A DNA stretch of 64,000 nucleotides from Diphasiastrum complanatum (GCA_029204225.1 CM055111.1:14031011-14095010); one strand, 5' to 3'; positions 13,801 through 24,840 are shown, counted from the first letter of the stretch. Numbers and translations: made by a program. Notes: generated by a model not told the origin, from the sequence alone.

Positions 13801-16800
13801 ATGTTCCGGAACGTTCCTGGTCAGAACGATATCGATATACATTTAATTATTTATCTTAATTAAATCCTTTGTTAAGAAAACCTATCTGGTTTTTTTTTTC
13901 GGGGGGGCATCGTTCCGGAACGGGCAACTAAGCTTTGACTGTACCTGCAAGTACGATATACAAAAACAAAGTAATTACCACAAAGAAACTACTCAGTGGC
14001 CGTCAGAAGTTTAGGGATCAGGTTAACGGGAGTGTGTGGCAGAAAGCATCTCACATTTTGTGGCAAACTTGGCTCTCAATTTGCCACCTAAGCAACAAGG
14101 GGGCGTGATAAGAAAATTTAGCAAGTCATTATTTTCAGCTTCTAACATCGCCATTGTACCCGAAACACTCTTTTTAGCCTACAGGTGTGATTTTAAGTCG
14201 TTTTGAGATGCGAACTTGGATGAGTCCATTTTGGGCGAAGCTAGCAAGTTGGACGGCGTTTCCAACTACAGCACTTGGAAATTCAAGATGAAGAGCATTC
14301 TTATGAAGAAGGAGCTCTAGGATATCGTTACAGGGGTTTAATTGAGGCCAAAGACAAGTCTTGCAGATATGCGAGCCTCTAACAAGAGGTGCAAAGGGCA
14401 TTGTCCTTAATCAATTTGTCCGTGAAAGACCATGTGATCACGCATATCAATGATGCTATTACGGCCAGAGGTGCTTGGCCCAATATCAAACCGCAAACCC
14501 ATCTCGTATGATGTTTTTAAAGACAAAGTTGAATACCATATGCGTGGCATTGCATCGAGGGAGAGATTACCCACCTTTGAAGATTTGCACAGGATCCTAT
14601 TACAGGTAAGTGAATTACCAGCCTTACAGGATGAGCAACATTCAATTCGTGAAGGTTGGTGATGAGAAAACACCACAGAGAGAAATTCAAGAAGAGCGGA
14701 GCAGCAAGGGCTAAAAAGGCACTTGAGCTTATTCATAGTGACCCGTGTGGCCCAATGAAGACCACGTCATTGGGTGGAGCTTACTATTTTATAACTTTCA
14801 TAGATGATTACTCTAGAAGGACATGGATCTACTTCTTGAAAAGTAAAGTGGATACATTGGCTTTTTTCAACGAGTTCAAAGCTTTGGTGGAGAAGCAGCT
14901 GGAAGCACATATCAAGGTGCTAAGATCATATAGAGGAGGTGAATACAAATCAAAGGAATTTGAAGCCTTTTGCAAAGAGCATGAAATAAAGAGGCACTCA
15001 TACACCGCCTAACAATGGAGTAGTGGAAAGAAAGAATTGTCCCATTGTAGAAAGCGCATGAGCAATGATGAAGCAAATGGGTTTAGCAAAAATTTTATTG
15101 GTCGGAGGCTTGTAACAATGCAATCTTCTTGCAAAACAAGAGTCCCACTATCACGGTTCTGAATGTGACTCCCAAAGAGGCACTATGAAGCCTAAGATTA
15201 AAAAGTTTCGCACTTTTGGGTGCAAGGCTTATGTGCACATGCCAAAGGAGGAGCGAAACAAAAGTATACTAAGTGTGTTTGTGTTGGATACGATGAAAAG
15301 ACAAAGGCATATAAGTGTTTTGATCCTATAATGCGAAAAATTCACATTAGCAAGGACGTGATCTTTGATGAGATGCATAGATTTGATGAGAGTGGTGACA
15401 TTGAAGGGGATGGCAACAACAAAAGGCTTCCCACCATCTTGGAAGAAGATGAAGATCTCATACCACAGGAAATCGAGCATGAAAACCATGATCGGATGGA
15501 TGATCATGATCGAATTCCACCTATTCGAGAGCCAAGGGTGAGGTACTTGCCGATTGGAGCCAAGAAGGTCAAACTTGTAGGGAGCAAAAGGATGTATCAA
15601 GGCACTCCTTGGGACACTTTTTTGCCAAGAAGTGTTGCACATGAACCAAAAGTACCTAAGTGGTACAAGACCATCATGAAGGACACGAGGATGAACCAAC
15701 CTCGCAAGGCGAAGCAAGGAGATCAACAAGAGAGAAAAGCTTTCATGAGTGATATTTTGAAGTGTCAAGAGCATCAACCTTTGAAGAAGCAAAGGATCTT
15801 GAAGAGTGGCAACGGGGTATAAGGAGGAACGGGATTCCATCCAAAGGCATGGTACATGGAATTTGGTTGATCTTCCACTTGGTAAGAAACTCATTGATAA
15901 TAAATGGGTATTATAGAACTAAGTTTCATGCAGATGGCTCAATCGCAAAATACAAGGCACATTTGGTGGTAAAGGGCTATGAGCAGAACAAAGGCATTGA
16001 CTACGATGAGACATTTACTCATGTTGCAAAGTAGACTACGCTACGCCTTATTGTTGCATTGGCATTCTACTTTGGGTGGAAGATCCACCAAATGGATGTG
16101 AAGACTGCGTCTTAAGCAAGCACCGGGAGCGTGGTATGGACATATTAACAAATACTTTCTCTCCCATGAGTTTGTGAGAACCAATTTTGATCCCAATCTA
16201 TATATTTTCAGGAGTGATGATTGTATTGCTCTGGTTGTATTGTACGTCGATGATGTCATTATTACTCTGGATCATTGGAAGGCTGCAAAGAGGATCTTGA
16301 GGTACATGAAAGGCACACCCAATTTTGATTTGATTTACAGAAGACAACATGATTTGCCTTGATTACAGGGGTACATTGATTGCTGATTGGGCCGATAATA
16401 TAGATGATAGGAGATCAATCACAGGATATGCTTTCAATTTTGGCAATGGCTGTTTTTCGTGTTCTAGTTAAAAGCAAGATACTATATCTATTTCGACCAC
16501 TGAAGCTGAATATAAAGCATTGAGCTCAGCAACTCAAGAAGTAGTTTGGCTACGATAGTTGTTAGGTGAGATTGGTATGAGGCAAATACATTGTACTACC
16601 ATTTTAGTATTAGCCAAAGTGGGATACACGAAAAATCCAATTTTCCATGCAAGAACGAAGCATATAGACATAAAGTATCACTTTATACGTGAAAAGCTGT
16701 AATCTGGGGATGCTACATTGCAACTAGCTGATGTGTTTACATCTTTGGGCAAATACAAGTTTGAAACTTTCCGGACTAAACTTGGCGTGGAAGCAATCAC

Positions 16801-19105
16801 ATAAAGCTTGAAGGACAAAATTGTGAGAGAAAAACTTACTTTCTTATTGTATTTGTAATGCCTTAATGTAAGATATTTCTATGCTTAGATATCATGCTAT
16901 CATGGAGGCATGTTCCATGAATGGTATTATCGTTTTTTTGTAAAATAGTTAATGTTTGAGGGAGAGAGTTAAAATAGCAAACATTGACCATTTCTTTTAC
17001 AATCCAAATTTCTCTCTCTAGGCTCTAGATTGATGGGCTACTGTCTCCTAAGCCCTATTAGGTACATAACTTGTAATTATTGTTCTTGTCAAGTCAGTCA
17101 AGTACAGTGTGTGTGATTGCTTTGTACCTATGAGTGCTTTTCCATGTGAATCTGTGTATGTGACGGTTTTTTGATCCGCAAATTGTTAGCTAAAGAGTGT
17201 TATACAGTAGAGACAAGAGATTGGTAAATCATCTTGCTACTAAACAATTGGTATGTTGGAAAAGAAGAACTGAAGATGATTACTCTTGGGAGTCTATTGA
17301 GAGTTTAAAGAAGAGTTGCCTAACTTCCCTTTTTGAGGACAAAATGTTCTTAAGGGAGGAAGAATGTTGCATCCTTGGTTATGAGCTTGACTAGAGCACT
17401 CATTCTAGCTTTTTGACTCTTGGTGACAGTTCAAAGTGTGGCCTTGTGGATTCCTTAGGTGAGCAGGCTTCTCTTAGCACGTGGGTGATTGTGATGTCTC
17501 TTCACCATCTATGGGTGGGAGGTTATGTGTTGTGGGCTTCCTTGTTTCTTGCTGATCATTGCGGTTGGATTATGGGAATTATTATAGATAGTGTCCTTAC
17601 TCCTGGTATGGAGTTATAGATGCTTTAACACTGACTTTGAAAAGGAGAATCTTAGAAAAGAAGATGAAATGGAAAGTCTACCAGTATGAACTAGTAGTGC
17701 CCTAACTTCTGGGCATGCAAACTGAAATTTGATACGAAATCCTTAATTACCCTATTGCCATGAGTCCAAATCTCTTATAACATCTTGAAAATGTCAAAAT
17801 GTCTGTGTTGAGAATCAAGAAGATGAAAATCTGAAAAGTGGATCTTTGGTATGTGTTCTTCCAAGCACCCAAATTAAACTCTAAAATTCTTCTTTCTTGG
17901 CATCCTGTTATTAGAAACCTGACATGATTTTGAAGGTTCTCCAGAGAAGGCACTCAATCTCTCACTATAGCTATTTAAGATATGCTAATGTGACCTCTTT
18001 GTGAAGCTAAGCTTCTTAATCATTTCCTTTATACAAATGAGGTTTATAGATCTATTTATAGTTTTTAAAGACCCTTGCTTTGTCCTAAGTAGGGCTTCTA
18101 CTTTTTGCCATATTTCTCAGGTCCAATCAACTCATTTGCTTACAGTAAATGTTGAGGACGCTAAATAATAACAGAGGTTCAAGTATCATAATTAGGGTCT
18201 AAATGACACTCGTACACTTACACAGTGAAGGTCCTATATTTGCCTAAATATGGTGTTGCTTTTTATGGTATGAAAGCTAATGCGAATACAACATTTTGCT
18301 TGTGACCTGCAACTAATCTTGGGAGCTTATGCTAGACCATACAATTTGTTAAGCAAGATGGACTTCATGGTTTATGACTGTTGGGTGGACTGGAGTTATG
18401 GTTTAAGAGTTCTTTGAATGGACTTAAGATTATCTTTGATAATGATTTGTAAATTTGTCAAATGTATTTCAGCACATACCATTTTTGTTTGGCTAATTAG
18501 GCACGAAGTGAATTGCAGGAAACCTTTTGCTGAACGGCGACTTTGAACAAGGTCCTTACATCCCAGTTAATGCCTCCCATGGGATTTTGTTGGCCCCCGT
18601 CTCAGACATAAGCTCTTCTTCATTACCGGGATGGTCAATTGGACCCTCCAATCCTGTGAAGTATATTGATTCTGCTCATTTCCATGTTCCAAATGGTGCT
18701 GGTGCTGTTGAACTCGTGTCCCCTCAACAAGGAGCTATCCAGCAAAATGTTACTACCGTTCCTGGATTGGCATATGGTTTTAGTTTTGAGATCGGAGACG
18801 GGAATGATTCATGCTTTGGCAACATGACAATAAAATTTCAAGCTGGCCCATTGACCCAGAACCATACCTATTTCTCAGGAGGATTTGGTGGAAAAGATCT
18901 TGTTTCGATAGGCTTCAAGGCAGAATCAACGTCCACTTTAGTTTCCTTCATGAGCTTGTCAAAACATTACGGAGATGGCACTTCTTTCTGTGGGCCTATA
19001 ATTGACAATGTCATGCTTATGGTAGCATCAAGCGGCTTAAGGTTATCAATAATGCTTGTGTCTTGCATCATTTCCTTCACACTAACTTTGTGCCTTACAA
19101 TCTAA
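4732..19105 (+). CDS. DUF642 cell-wall protein, three-exon gene
   Basis: This is a plant DUF642 protein: secreted, with two tandem galactose-binding-like (jelly-roll) domains, and found in cell walls, where family members bind pectin-related polysaccharides and pectin methylesterase. I join exons 4732-4828, 10645-11166 and 18519-19105 with GT-AG introns. The lengths (97+522+587 nt) add to exactly 402 codons with stop, a normal family size. The joins are both phase 1 and restore the canonical start of each domain (QTLLQNGDFE and NLLLNGDFEQGPY). Each domain ends with the family signature CGPxIDxV. Residues 1-32 act as a signal peptide. The C-terminus is a hydrophobic tail after a small-residue ASSG site, which suggests a GPI anchor, as predicted for some Arabidopsis members. 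Both introns are filled with transposons. Exons 2 and 3 are certain; exon 1 is a prediction. Confidence 0.85.
7373..7850 (-). mobile_element. Copia retrotransposon fragment: RNase H region
   Basis: The minus strand shows broken frames with the Copia RNase H block: SGFSDSD, RKSTSAYAHFLG, SSWLSKKQDIISFSS-KAEY, then YCDNISAQSLANNPICHAR, HHLIREK and EVTLHY. A frameshift separates the two halves near 7600. No reverse transcriptase or LTR is evident on either side, so this is a small relic, antisense to the host gene. Confidence 0.85.
9543..10195. mobile_element. Complete non-autonomous hAT-type element, 653 bp
   Basis: The ends are inverted: CATAGATGCACCGAATCGCG at 9543 and the reverse complement of CATAGATGCACCGCGATTC at 10195. 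They are flanked by an exact 8-bp duplication GTACAGGG at 9535-9542 and 10196-10203. An 8-bp duplication is the hAT hallmark. The subterminal parts are dense in GAATCGCGATTC palindromes. There is no transposase. The left end is nearly identical to the decayed BED/DUF659 hAT starting at 51574, so the two belong to one family. Confidence 0.92.
10645..11166 (+). CDS. DUF642 exon 2 (first domain)
   Basis: The acceptor is GCATGACAG|GT. The exon encodes the first jelly-roll domain: LLQNGDFETGP near its start, ALPGWKL, the strand containing HGVELGLNGQISQ, the block SWDTYAWGF, and VTCGPVIDTVAL at the end. The donor is TCCAAAG|GTTTTTC at 11166/11167. An open frame continues past the donor into a C-run and A-run, which is clearly intron. 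The minus-strand frames here are shadows. Confidence 0.9.
12330..12740 (+). mobile_element. Gypsy (chromovirus-type) integrase C-terminal relic, left part
   Basis: Reading across the SINE at 12409-12584, the frame gives RLSTRYCGPFEIVKR, then LAYQLD, then RPTLRNQSPFHVTL. This matches the GPY/F module and following FHVS motif at the end of Gypsy integrases. One in-frame stop follows FHVTL. Its continuation, a chromodomain-like piece, lies beyond the Copia insertion at 17197-17394. Confidence 0.75.
12409..12584 (+). mobile_element. tRNA-derived SINE with perfect 14-bp target duplication
   Basis: This block of about 176 bp ends in an A tail (12575-12584). It is flanked by AACTAGGTATTGTG at 12395-12408 and 12585-12598. 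Near its 5' end are pol III-like boxes: A box TGGCGTGCATTGGGTAGAG (12420) and B-like box GGCTCCGATCC (about 12464). Removing it restores the Gypsy reading frame through RYCGPF, which proves the insertion. The 69-aa frame across it is not a gene. Confidence 0.9.
12752..12944 (+). repeat. Copia 5' LTR (about 193 bp)
   Basis: It matches 16985-17190 along landmarks TCCAAATTTCTCTCTCTAGG, GATGGGCTACT, TACATAACTTGTAA, TATTGTTCTTGTCAAGT and ATGAGTGCTTTTCCAT, ending AAATTGTTA. The exact left edge is uncertain because sequence left of TTGACC does not align. Confidence 0.85.
12946..12958 (+). promoter_or_regulatory. Copia primer-binding site
   Basis: TTAGTATCAGAGC directly after the 5' LTR differs by one base from the usual plant Copia site TGGTATCAGAGC, which pairs with initiator methionine tRNA. 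Confidence 0.85.
13754..13932. mobile_element. hAT-type MITE, 179 bp, GTTCCGGAACG-rich
   Basis: The ends are CTTAGAAGCCCTTTCC (left) and the reverse complement of CTTAGTTGCCCGTTCCGG (right). They are flanked by an exact 8-bp duplication CTTTGACT at 13746-13753 and 13933-13940. The subterminal part is packed with GTTCCGGAACG-type palindromes and the middle is AT-rich. It sits in the Copia leader: the homologous leader at 47.9 kb lacks it. It shares ends with the 49808-50620 element. Confidence 0.9.
14206..14460 (+). pseudogene. Copia gag relic
   Basis: The frame reads ESILGEASKLDGVSNY, TWKFKMKSIL and DIVTGV with stops, the N-terminal gag block of this Copia family. The minus-strand gag at 47603 has the same block (ESILSESSKLDGISNY, WKFKMKNI), so the two elements are close relatives. 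Confidence 0.8.
14656..15822 (+). pseudogene. Copia integrase and linker relic
   Basis: 14656-15012 holds the integrase core start: KPLELIHSD-like ALELIHSDPCGPM, YYFITFIDDYSRRTWIYFLK, YRGGEYKSKEF. Frameshifts follow, with FGCKAYVHMPKEER and then 15220-15822: KYTKCVCVGYDEKTKAYKCF, RKIHISKDVIFDE, and a charged linker. The first two catalytic aspartates (HSD and IDD) are visible. Confidence 0.88.
15800..16805 (+). pseudogene. Copia reverse transcriptase and RNase H relic
   Basis: The RT begins YRTKFHADGSIAKYKAHLV and GYEQNKGIDYDETFTHVAK, has WKIHQMDVKTA, skips, then shows the fragment PGAWYGHINKYF by frame change and the catalytic box VVLYVDDVII (about 16233-16262). A deletion joins this directly to RNase H WKAAKRILRYMKGTPNFDL. 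Further RNase H text is recognisable up to about 16800 but full of stops. Confidence 0.85.
16958..17190 (+). repeat. Copia polypurine tract and 3' LTR
   Basis: GAGGGAGAGAG at 16958-16968 is the likely polypurine tract. The part alignable with the 5' LTR runs from TTGACCATTTC (16984) to AATTGTTAGC (17190). The LTR may start right after the tract, in which case the left end of the 5' copy has diverged. Confidence 0.8.
17197..17394 (+). pseudogene. Gypsy chromodomain-like relic, right part
   Basis: The frame reads VLYSRDKRLVNHLATKQLVC, WKRRTEDDYSWESIESL, resembling the chromodomain that follows integrase in chromoviruses (…EYLVKWKG…ATWE…). It is the continuation of the Gypsy relic at 12330-12740, separated from it by the Copia insertion. 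Confidence 0.65.
18519..19105 (+). CDS. DUF642 exon 3 (second domain and C-terminus)
   Basis: The acceptor is GAATTGCAG|GAAACC. The exon encodes the second domain: LLLNGDFEQGPY, SSLPGWSI, VKYIDSAHFHVPNGAGAVEL, the pair of cysteines in NDSCFGNM and TSFCGPIIDNVML, and the tail IMLVSCIISFTLTLCLTI up to the stop at 19105. The hydrophobic tail right after VASSG is the basis for the GPI-anchor suggestion. Confidence 0.92.
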
Positions 19106-22100
19106 AGGCACCAAGCTGTGTTGTATTGCAAATCGCCAGCTTCTATTCCATTGCATTTCTTGGAAATTGGTTCATCTCATAAGACAAACACGATATGCTT
19201 GTTCTGTGAATGAGCAGTACTGTTCTTGAGTAAGTAAAGTTGCAAACTCCGTGAGATCTGTAAGTTCCTGCCAGCGATATGACATTATTCTACGAGTATT
19301 TCTCCACTTATTCAATGGCAGCTTGAAAGTTCATATGCTATAGTTTTCTAGTTGCTGTTAGTAGTAGCTGAGGCTGAATTTCAAGTCGTATATAGCTGAA
19401 TTCAGCTATTTTTATTCACCCGCATTGCATGGGTTATTTATGTTAGTGCGATAACTGCCAGGTAGGGCTTCTAAGTCGCCAGGACATAATGTGATCTTCG
19501 GGAAAGCCTGCAGTAGCATCTAACAACTGTTAACCATTTTGTTCATCTCAGTGATTGGATAGTTTTGGAAATGGGTAGTAAGTGAATGTTTATCATAGAA
19601 GAGTGTTTTGTTCTCACGACAGAATCAGCATTTTGCTTCTAAATGAAATGGTCTTCAACTTCCAATTTGCCTTGCCATAAGATACCTTTTAAGAGGTACT
19701 AAACCTTTCAACTTATGAACTAGAGTAGATGTCCAGACAATAGTATGCTCCCATTCACATTAAAATGGTGTTCAAACTGCCACTTTGACTTGGCTGCAGT
19801 ATCCTTGCTGCTAACAATCCACAATTTTAGCTTTCCTAACTACATTGAATTGGCCTTAGAACTACCACTTGACTTGGTGGTGGATGAAGTTTGCCTTTCC
19901 AAAAAGTCTGCTATTTGTTAGCAGCAGGGGTTCCCTGCAAACTTCACGGGACCTCCCAAAGTTAATGGATTCACAAAAATTAAGTTCAGGTCTAAAATCC
20001 TTACTTTTCTTTCCACCATCAAGACTTGGTTAACCAGCCTTGTAGCACGAAAAGGGCATGAACAGGAGAGGTAGTACAAACTCGATTATCACTTTTAACA
20101 TAAAATGTTCTTGTCTTGATATATCTGAGAAACGAAAATGAATATTTATTTTAGTTACATGTCTTGAAGCACATAACAGTTGGGACATTCTTGAAGCGTT
20201 GACGTTAGAGACTTTTGAAGCTCAAGATAGATGGAGCTGCGAACCTACTCACCGTGATAGAGGGATTGTTATAAAACAAACATTAGTTTGCTATCAAAGA
20301 AAAAGTCCCTATATTTGCAACATGGAGAACTATACTTTCTAGAATTTGTGAATGTGAGAATAACCTGGATGGTCTGACAACTATAAGCTTAGAGTTGGCT
20401 ATGCTAACCAATCTTGTAGAGTTGAAATCATGAAATTCACTATTGTAACTGATATTGAAATGCAGAAAAACGTTTTATCCTTGAGCTAAAAAAATTTCGG
20501 AGAAAGTCTTTTCATTATTACTGAGCGCGCATGATTGATTTATTACATCTGAGCACAGGCACAACCCTTTAATGTATATTTGCGGAACAAAGATCCCAAT
20601 TAATCAGTTCCCTTTGTTCAAAAAAAAACTTGACTTGCATGCAAGATCAAAGAATCTGTGATTATCAACTTGAGTGCTCCCCTCGTTTCCAAACTAAACT
20701 GAGCCTGCTATTAGAATTTTTGACATGTCCATGTACAATATCCTAGTGATAACTTGAGTGCTCCCTCGTTTCCAAACTTGACTGAGCTTGCTATTACAAT
20801 TCTTGAGACGTCTGTGTGCAATATCCTAGTCTTATCTACAATTTTGGAAACCGAGATTAGACCAAACATGGAAAATCGTTGTAAAGCAGGTCAAGTCATA
20901 ATCTTTGCCATGGCCCGTCAAATTTCAAAAGTTCCAACCTATAAAAGTTCACATGTTGGAGAACAAAAATGGTTGCATGTTGATGCTACAATTCACTAGA
21001 AAGAAACTGTTCTTCATGCTGCACAATCATTAAGTATGCGTAATGGTTTGGATGTTATAGTACAAAATTAACAATCGAATCCTCTAGTCCAATCGATATT
21101 ATCCACCGGCATAATTGTTTCTGCTCAAAGCTGAAGGTGAAGCACGTTCCGCTGGGATCAGCTCAATCTAGCTTTCAGTGTATGATGTTATCCAAAATGG
21201 CAGCAGATACAACCCTCTGCGAGCTCAGGTGGTATGATCTTCTGCTACTGCCACTCGAAAGCATCGTGAAGCAATGAATACTGCCACTTATGTAATCCTC
21301 TCAACTCCACGAATATGGGCAGAGGATCTACTTCTATTGGCAACTCATATTTAAAGAGTCAATGATAGACGTTGACTGATCGTAAAGTTCAGGTGATATC
21401 AGATTTCCGAAAAGTCAAACTGACTCTTCTTGAATCCAGAAGATCCTTGTTCTTGATTGAATGAGTAAAATTCCAACGGCTGTCACCTGTCAAAATCTGC
21501 ACACCAGCATGAAGCAGTCTCAGCTTTTGAATTATGTTTATCCTATGCATCTTAGTTGCCCATTCCTTCCGTTCTGGAAAGGGAACCCCAAAAAAAAAAA
21601 ATTTAAAATACCTATTTTTTTACAAAGAAAAAAAAAACCATATCCTGAGAGTTGATATCCAAAGAAATAACAACCATATGCCCGAGTTTAAAATAGCTTA
21701 AATGTAAAAAAAAAAGCCACAGAAAAGAAATAGCTGTAAACTATCTAGAGAATTCAAATCTAATAAATACAACAACCAAAACCCAAATTTTGGAGGACTT
21801 CAGTGCCTCTAAAGTCAGACTCCCAAAGAATGTTTTTGAAAATGAATAGATTTTTCTACATCTATCTATTCTGTCTAATGACTCTATTCTACCTTAACAA
21901 ACACACATTAGCAGGGGTCTGTTCATCTCCTTAGGCTTTGTATCACATCTTCAGGATGGACTAAAGCTGTGTTTTCGGATGGGGGCCGACGAGATCAGGA
22001 TGAGAATAACAGCCGTCTTTGATTATATTGCATGCATCCCAATTCTGGGTGGTTCATGATTAAAAGTTTCCTTCAAGTTTTTTGAGCTAAAATAAAAATA

Positions 22101-23230
22101 AATTCCAGATGCAAAAGTCCCTCCACAATTTACCTGCCCGGTAACCCATGAAAATCGATAACCACAGGCCCATAAAGATTTGACTGCTGGTAGATCTTTT
22201 AGTTTTGTGAATGAAATATCATAAAAAATGATGCATGAAAACCATTTACAACCCATCATACGATCATTTTTTGTAAGAGCAATTGATGTTCTCGCTCAAT
22301 TTTTATATCATATATTGTTTTTCTTGAGACCTTCACTGGTAGTTTGGATAATTTTGAAATTACAGTGAACCCTTCACAAATGACTAAAGAAACCGACGGG
22401 ATTTGTGGCATAGGTTAAGCGCACACAAAACATGTAGGTGTGAAGAAAAATGGCATTGATTGCATGAATTTCTTGGATTGATTCATCCTGAGAGCTATTT
22501 CTGGCATCTTCTTTCCTGAAAACCCTGAAAACGAAGTCTGCCTGAACCACTGATCAAAAAAAGGATTGTCAAAAAAAACAAAACCGTAAACAGATAATGT
22601 AATCAAAAATAAAAAATGGAAAATGAAAACGTAATTACGTAAATGAAAAAAAAAAAACGTAAACGAATCTTTAAAAAAAAAAACGGAAACGTAAATTATT
22701 TTTTTTTAAGACTAACGTAAAATTGGAAATGCACAAAAATGGATCTTTAACAAATGGAAATACGAAAAGAAAAGTAGATGTTGGCAATGCAAAACGAAAA
22801 AGGAACAACAAAAAGAAAACAAAAGCTAATAAAAGAACAAGGCAGATGTAGGCAGTAAGGCAGAAACAGGCAGATGTAGGCAAGTTTGGTGAACGGGTCA
22901 GCTCGCTGATGTCTTTCAAAAAGTATATGCACAATAATCAAGTCGCTGGAGCTTGCAACTAAAAACTTATGGCCAGTTCCTTTGCAATAAACCTTCAAAC
23001 TAAGCACACATCTTCCTATCAGCAAAAGTACATGACTTATTCTCTGTAAATCTCACAGCTTCTCTTTGAGAATGTAAACGTGCTTCTTTCAATATTGCCA
23101 TAATTGCTTATCATAAAAGTATCCGCATACCAATCAAGTTGCTGTAGCTAGCAACTGAGATTTTATGGCCTGCTCTTATGCAATAACCCTTGTAAACAAG
23201 TCTCCCTACGCTTCCCTTTGAGAATGTAAA
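19106..23230. other. Intergenic stretch without a recognisable gene
   Basis: I see no protein family in any frame. A minus-strand segment near 22140-22210 reads like an exon before a CAG|GTAAAT donor, but it matches nothing I know. A-rich tracts lie at 21590-21720 and 22555-22720. Two tandem duplications are listed separately. Confidence 0.5.
20667..20833. repeat. Two-copy tandem duplication, 84 bp period
   Basis: AACTTGAGTGCTCCC-CTCGTTTCCAAAC…GCTATTA-AATT…CAATATCCTAGT occurs at 20667 and again from 20751, with scattered substitutions. Confidence 0.9.
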
Positions 23231-23231
23231 T
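22921..23231. repeat. Diverged tandem duplication, about 195 bp period
   Basis: The block GTAT-CGCA…AATCAAGT-GCTG-AGCT-GCAACT…TTATGGCC…GCAATAA-CC…CTTTGAGAATGTAAA is present from 22921 and again from 23117, moderately diverged. The second copy ends just before the Gypsy fragment. Confidence 0.75.
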
Positions 23232-23261
23232 CTACAGCCCCTATCTTACACATAGTGGACC

Positions 23262-23927
23262 CTAGCGGATCTGGGCCTAGTGGAAACAGACGCTAGTGAC
23301 TATGCGGTAGGTGTAGTCCTTTACCAGGATGGTAGACTTGTGGCTTTTGAGAACAAGAAGTTGGACCCAGCTCAAAGTAGGTATTTTACTTATGAGAAGG
23401 AACTTTTTGCTATCATCCATGTGTTAAAGATCTGGAAGCATTATTTGTACGGATCCGAATTTGTGGTTATGACAAATCATGAGTCTCTTAAGTATATCTA
23501 TGTTGCCTCGGACCTTAGGGGTCGTAAGGCTCGCTGGTCAGAATTCATTCAAGAGTTTAAATTTGACATTAAATACCGTCGAGGTACGTCGAATTGTGTC
23601 ACTGATGCTTTGAGCCGGATTGGTGAAGTTAATCAGTTATGCTTTGCTGAGTTCCAATTCGAGTTGTATCTTTCTCTACGAGATCTTTGTCGGACCGATG
23701 ACTTTTTTGGTCATATTTGGCAAGATGTCTTGGCTGGAAGCTCTTTAATGAGAGACAATCTTGGAAAGCAAGATTCCAAGAAATCTCACGAAGAGAAGAT
23801 ACTTGTTGATTATTCCATTTGGAATGGTTTGCTTTTTCGTAGAGGAAAAGTTTGTGTGCTAGATATCACAGACATTAGGGCCCAAATCTTGCATGAGTGC
23901 CACGATAGCCCCAGTGCGGGAACCTTG
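23262..23927 (+). mobile_element. Gypsy retrotransposon fragment: RNase H and start of integrase
   Basis: One open frame holds ETDASDYAVGVVLYQDG (first catalytic Asp in TDAS), KLDPAQSRYFTYEKELFAII with the catalytic Glu, HYLYGSEFVVMTNHESLKYI with the third Asp position changed to Asn, SRIGEV at the RNase H end, and HECHDSPSAG, the start of the integrase H2C2 zinc finger. The match stops abruptly at 23927. The left end starts inside the RT-RNase H link. It is truncated at both ends but its surviving frame is uninterrupted. Confidence 0.92.
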
Positions 23928-24840
23928 GTATACATTACATTCATAACTTCCAGTAAGGCAAATGAACTTAAAAGAGCAAGAAATCATTCATGTTTTCTAC
24001 GGTAGCTAGGACCTCAAATGCAAGCAAATAAACCAACCTGAAGAGATCGTCTATCCAGTTTCACTCGATAACTTTCACGAGAACCACGTTCTCGGTCATA
24101 AGTCATGAAGCAGCTCCCACACAAGGTCAAATTCACTATGACCTGTCCTGATAACTGAAACGTGGACAAACTCGGAGATCTTAGTGCACTAATTAAATGT
24201 GAAGGAGGAAACCAAAGTAATCAGCACGCAGCAACATTCACATCGACATGCACTCAGGAGAGAATCGATGTTAGTACAGATGATTTTATCAAACATAATT
24301 AATAGCTAATTCCCTAATTTCCATCATTAGAGCTACATACAAAACTGTGAGGTGCTGTATACTAGCATTCAAACAGTGAAACAGCATCTTGCATCATAAT
24401 GTCTGAAACAAAATTCACACCAGATGCCACTAAATTCAAATACAGCACTAAAGACACCATAGAACTCTATTTCGTCAAGTTGATTAATGAAAATTTGGTT
24501 TGTTTTAACACCTCCTTTTCATGTGATCCCAATTCTCCACCACCGGCAATCCCTACGGATCTGAAGTCCCTATAATGTGGCAAATTCAGAAGGTTTCCAG
24601 CAATTTCATTGGCTTTTTGGGGACTGACATTTTCTAGGGATCTGGCAATATCTGGTATCAAATATGACCAGTAAACTATGGCAATATCACTGGATTTCCA
24701 ACAATTTCACTGCCAATTGTACAATGTGCACAATCTCCAGCAAAAATAGGGTCGATACAATTAATAGTATCTGACAATGACAAGGTCCCGACTCCCTATA
24801 GTGTTTAAAAGAAATTCAAAAAATTAACATCATATCCCCC

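Larger units (their letters stand above)
12752..17190 (+). mobile_element. Near-complete, decayed Copia LTR retrotransposon
   Basis: In order: 5' LTR, primer-binding site, leader with an inserted hAT MITE, gag, integrase, reverse transcriptase, RNase H, polypurine tract, 3' LTR, about 4.4 kb in all. Many stops, frameshifts and deletions (for example between MDVKTA and the next RT block, and between YVDDVII and RNase H) make it inactive. The two LTRs differ at many positions, so the insertion is old. It interrupts the Gypsy relic. I could not find a clean 5-bp target duplication, and the LTR edges are approximate. Confidence 0.9.
11167..18518 (+). other. DUF642 intron 2 (7.4 kb), nested transposons
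   Basis: It runs from GTTTTTC (11167) to TTGCAG (18518). From 11185 a C tract passes into an A tract. Between about 12330 and 17394 it holds, one inside the other, a Gypsy relic, a SINE, a Copia element and a hAT MITE. From 11210 to 12300 and 17400 to 18500 I see no recognisable feature. Confidence 0.8.

Noticed and set aside
15229-15894. 221-aa minus-strand frame
   Set aside because: It is antisense to clear Copia integrase/linker text on the plus strand.
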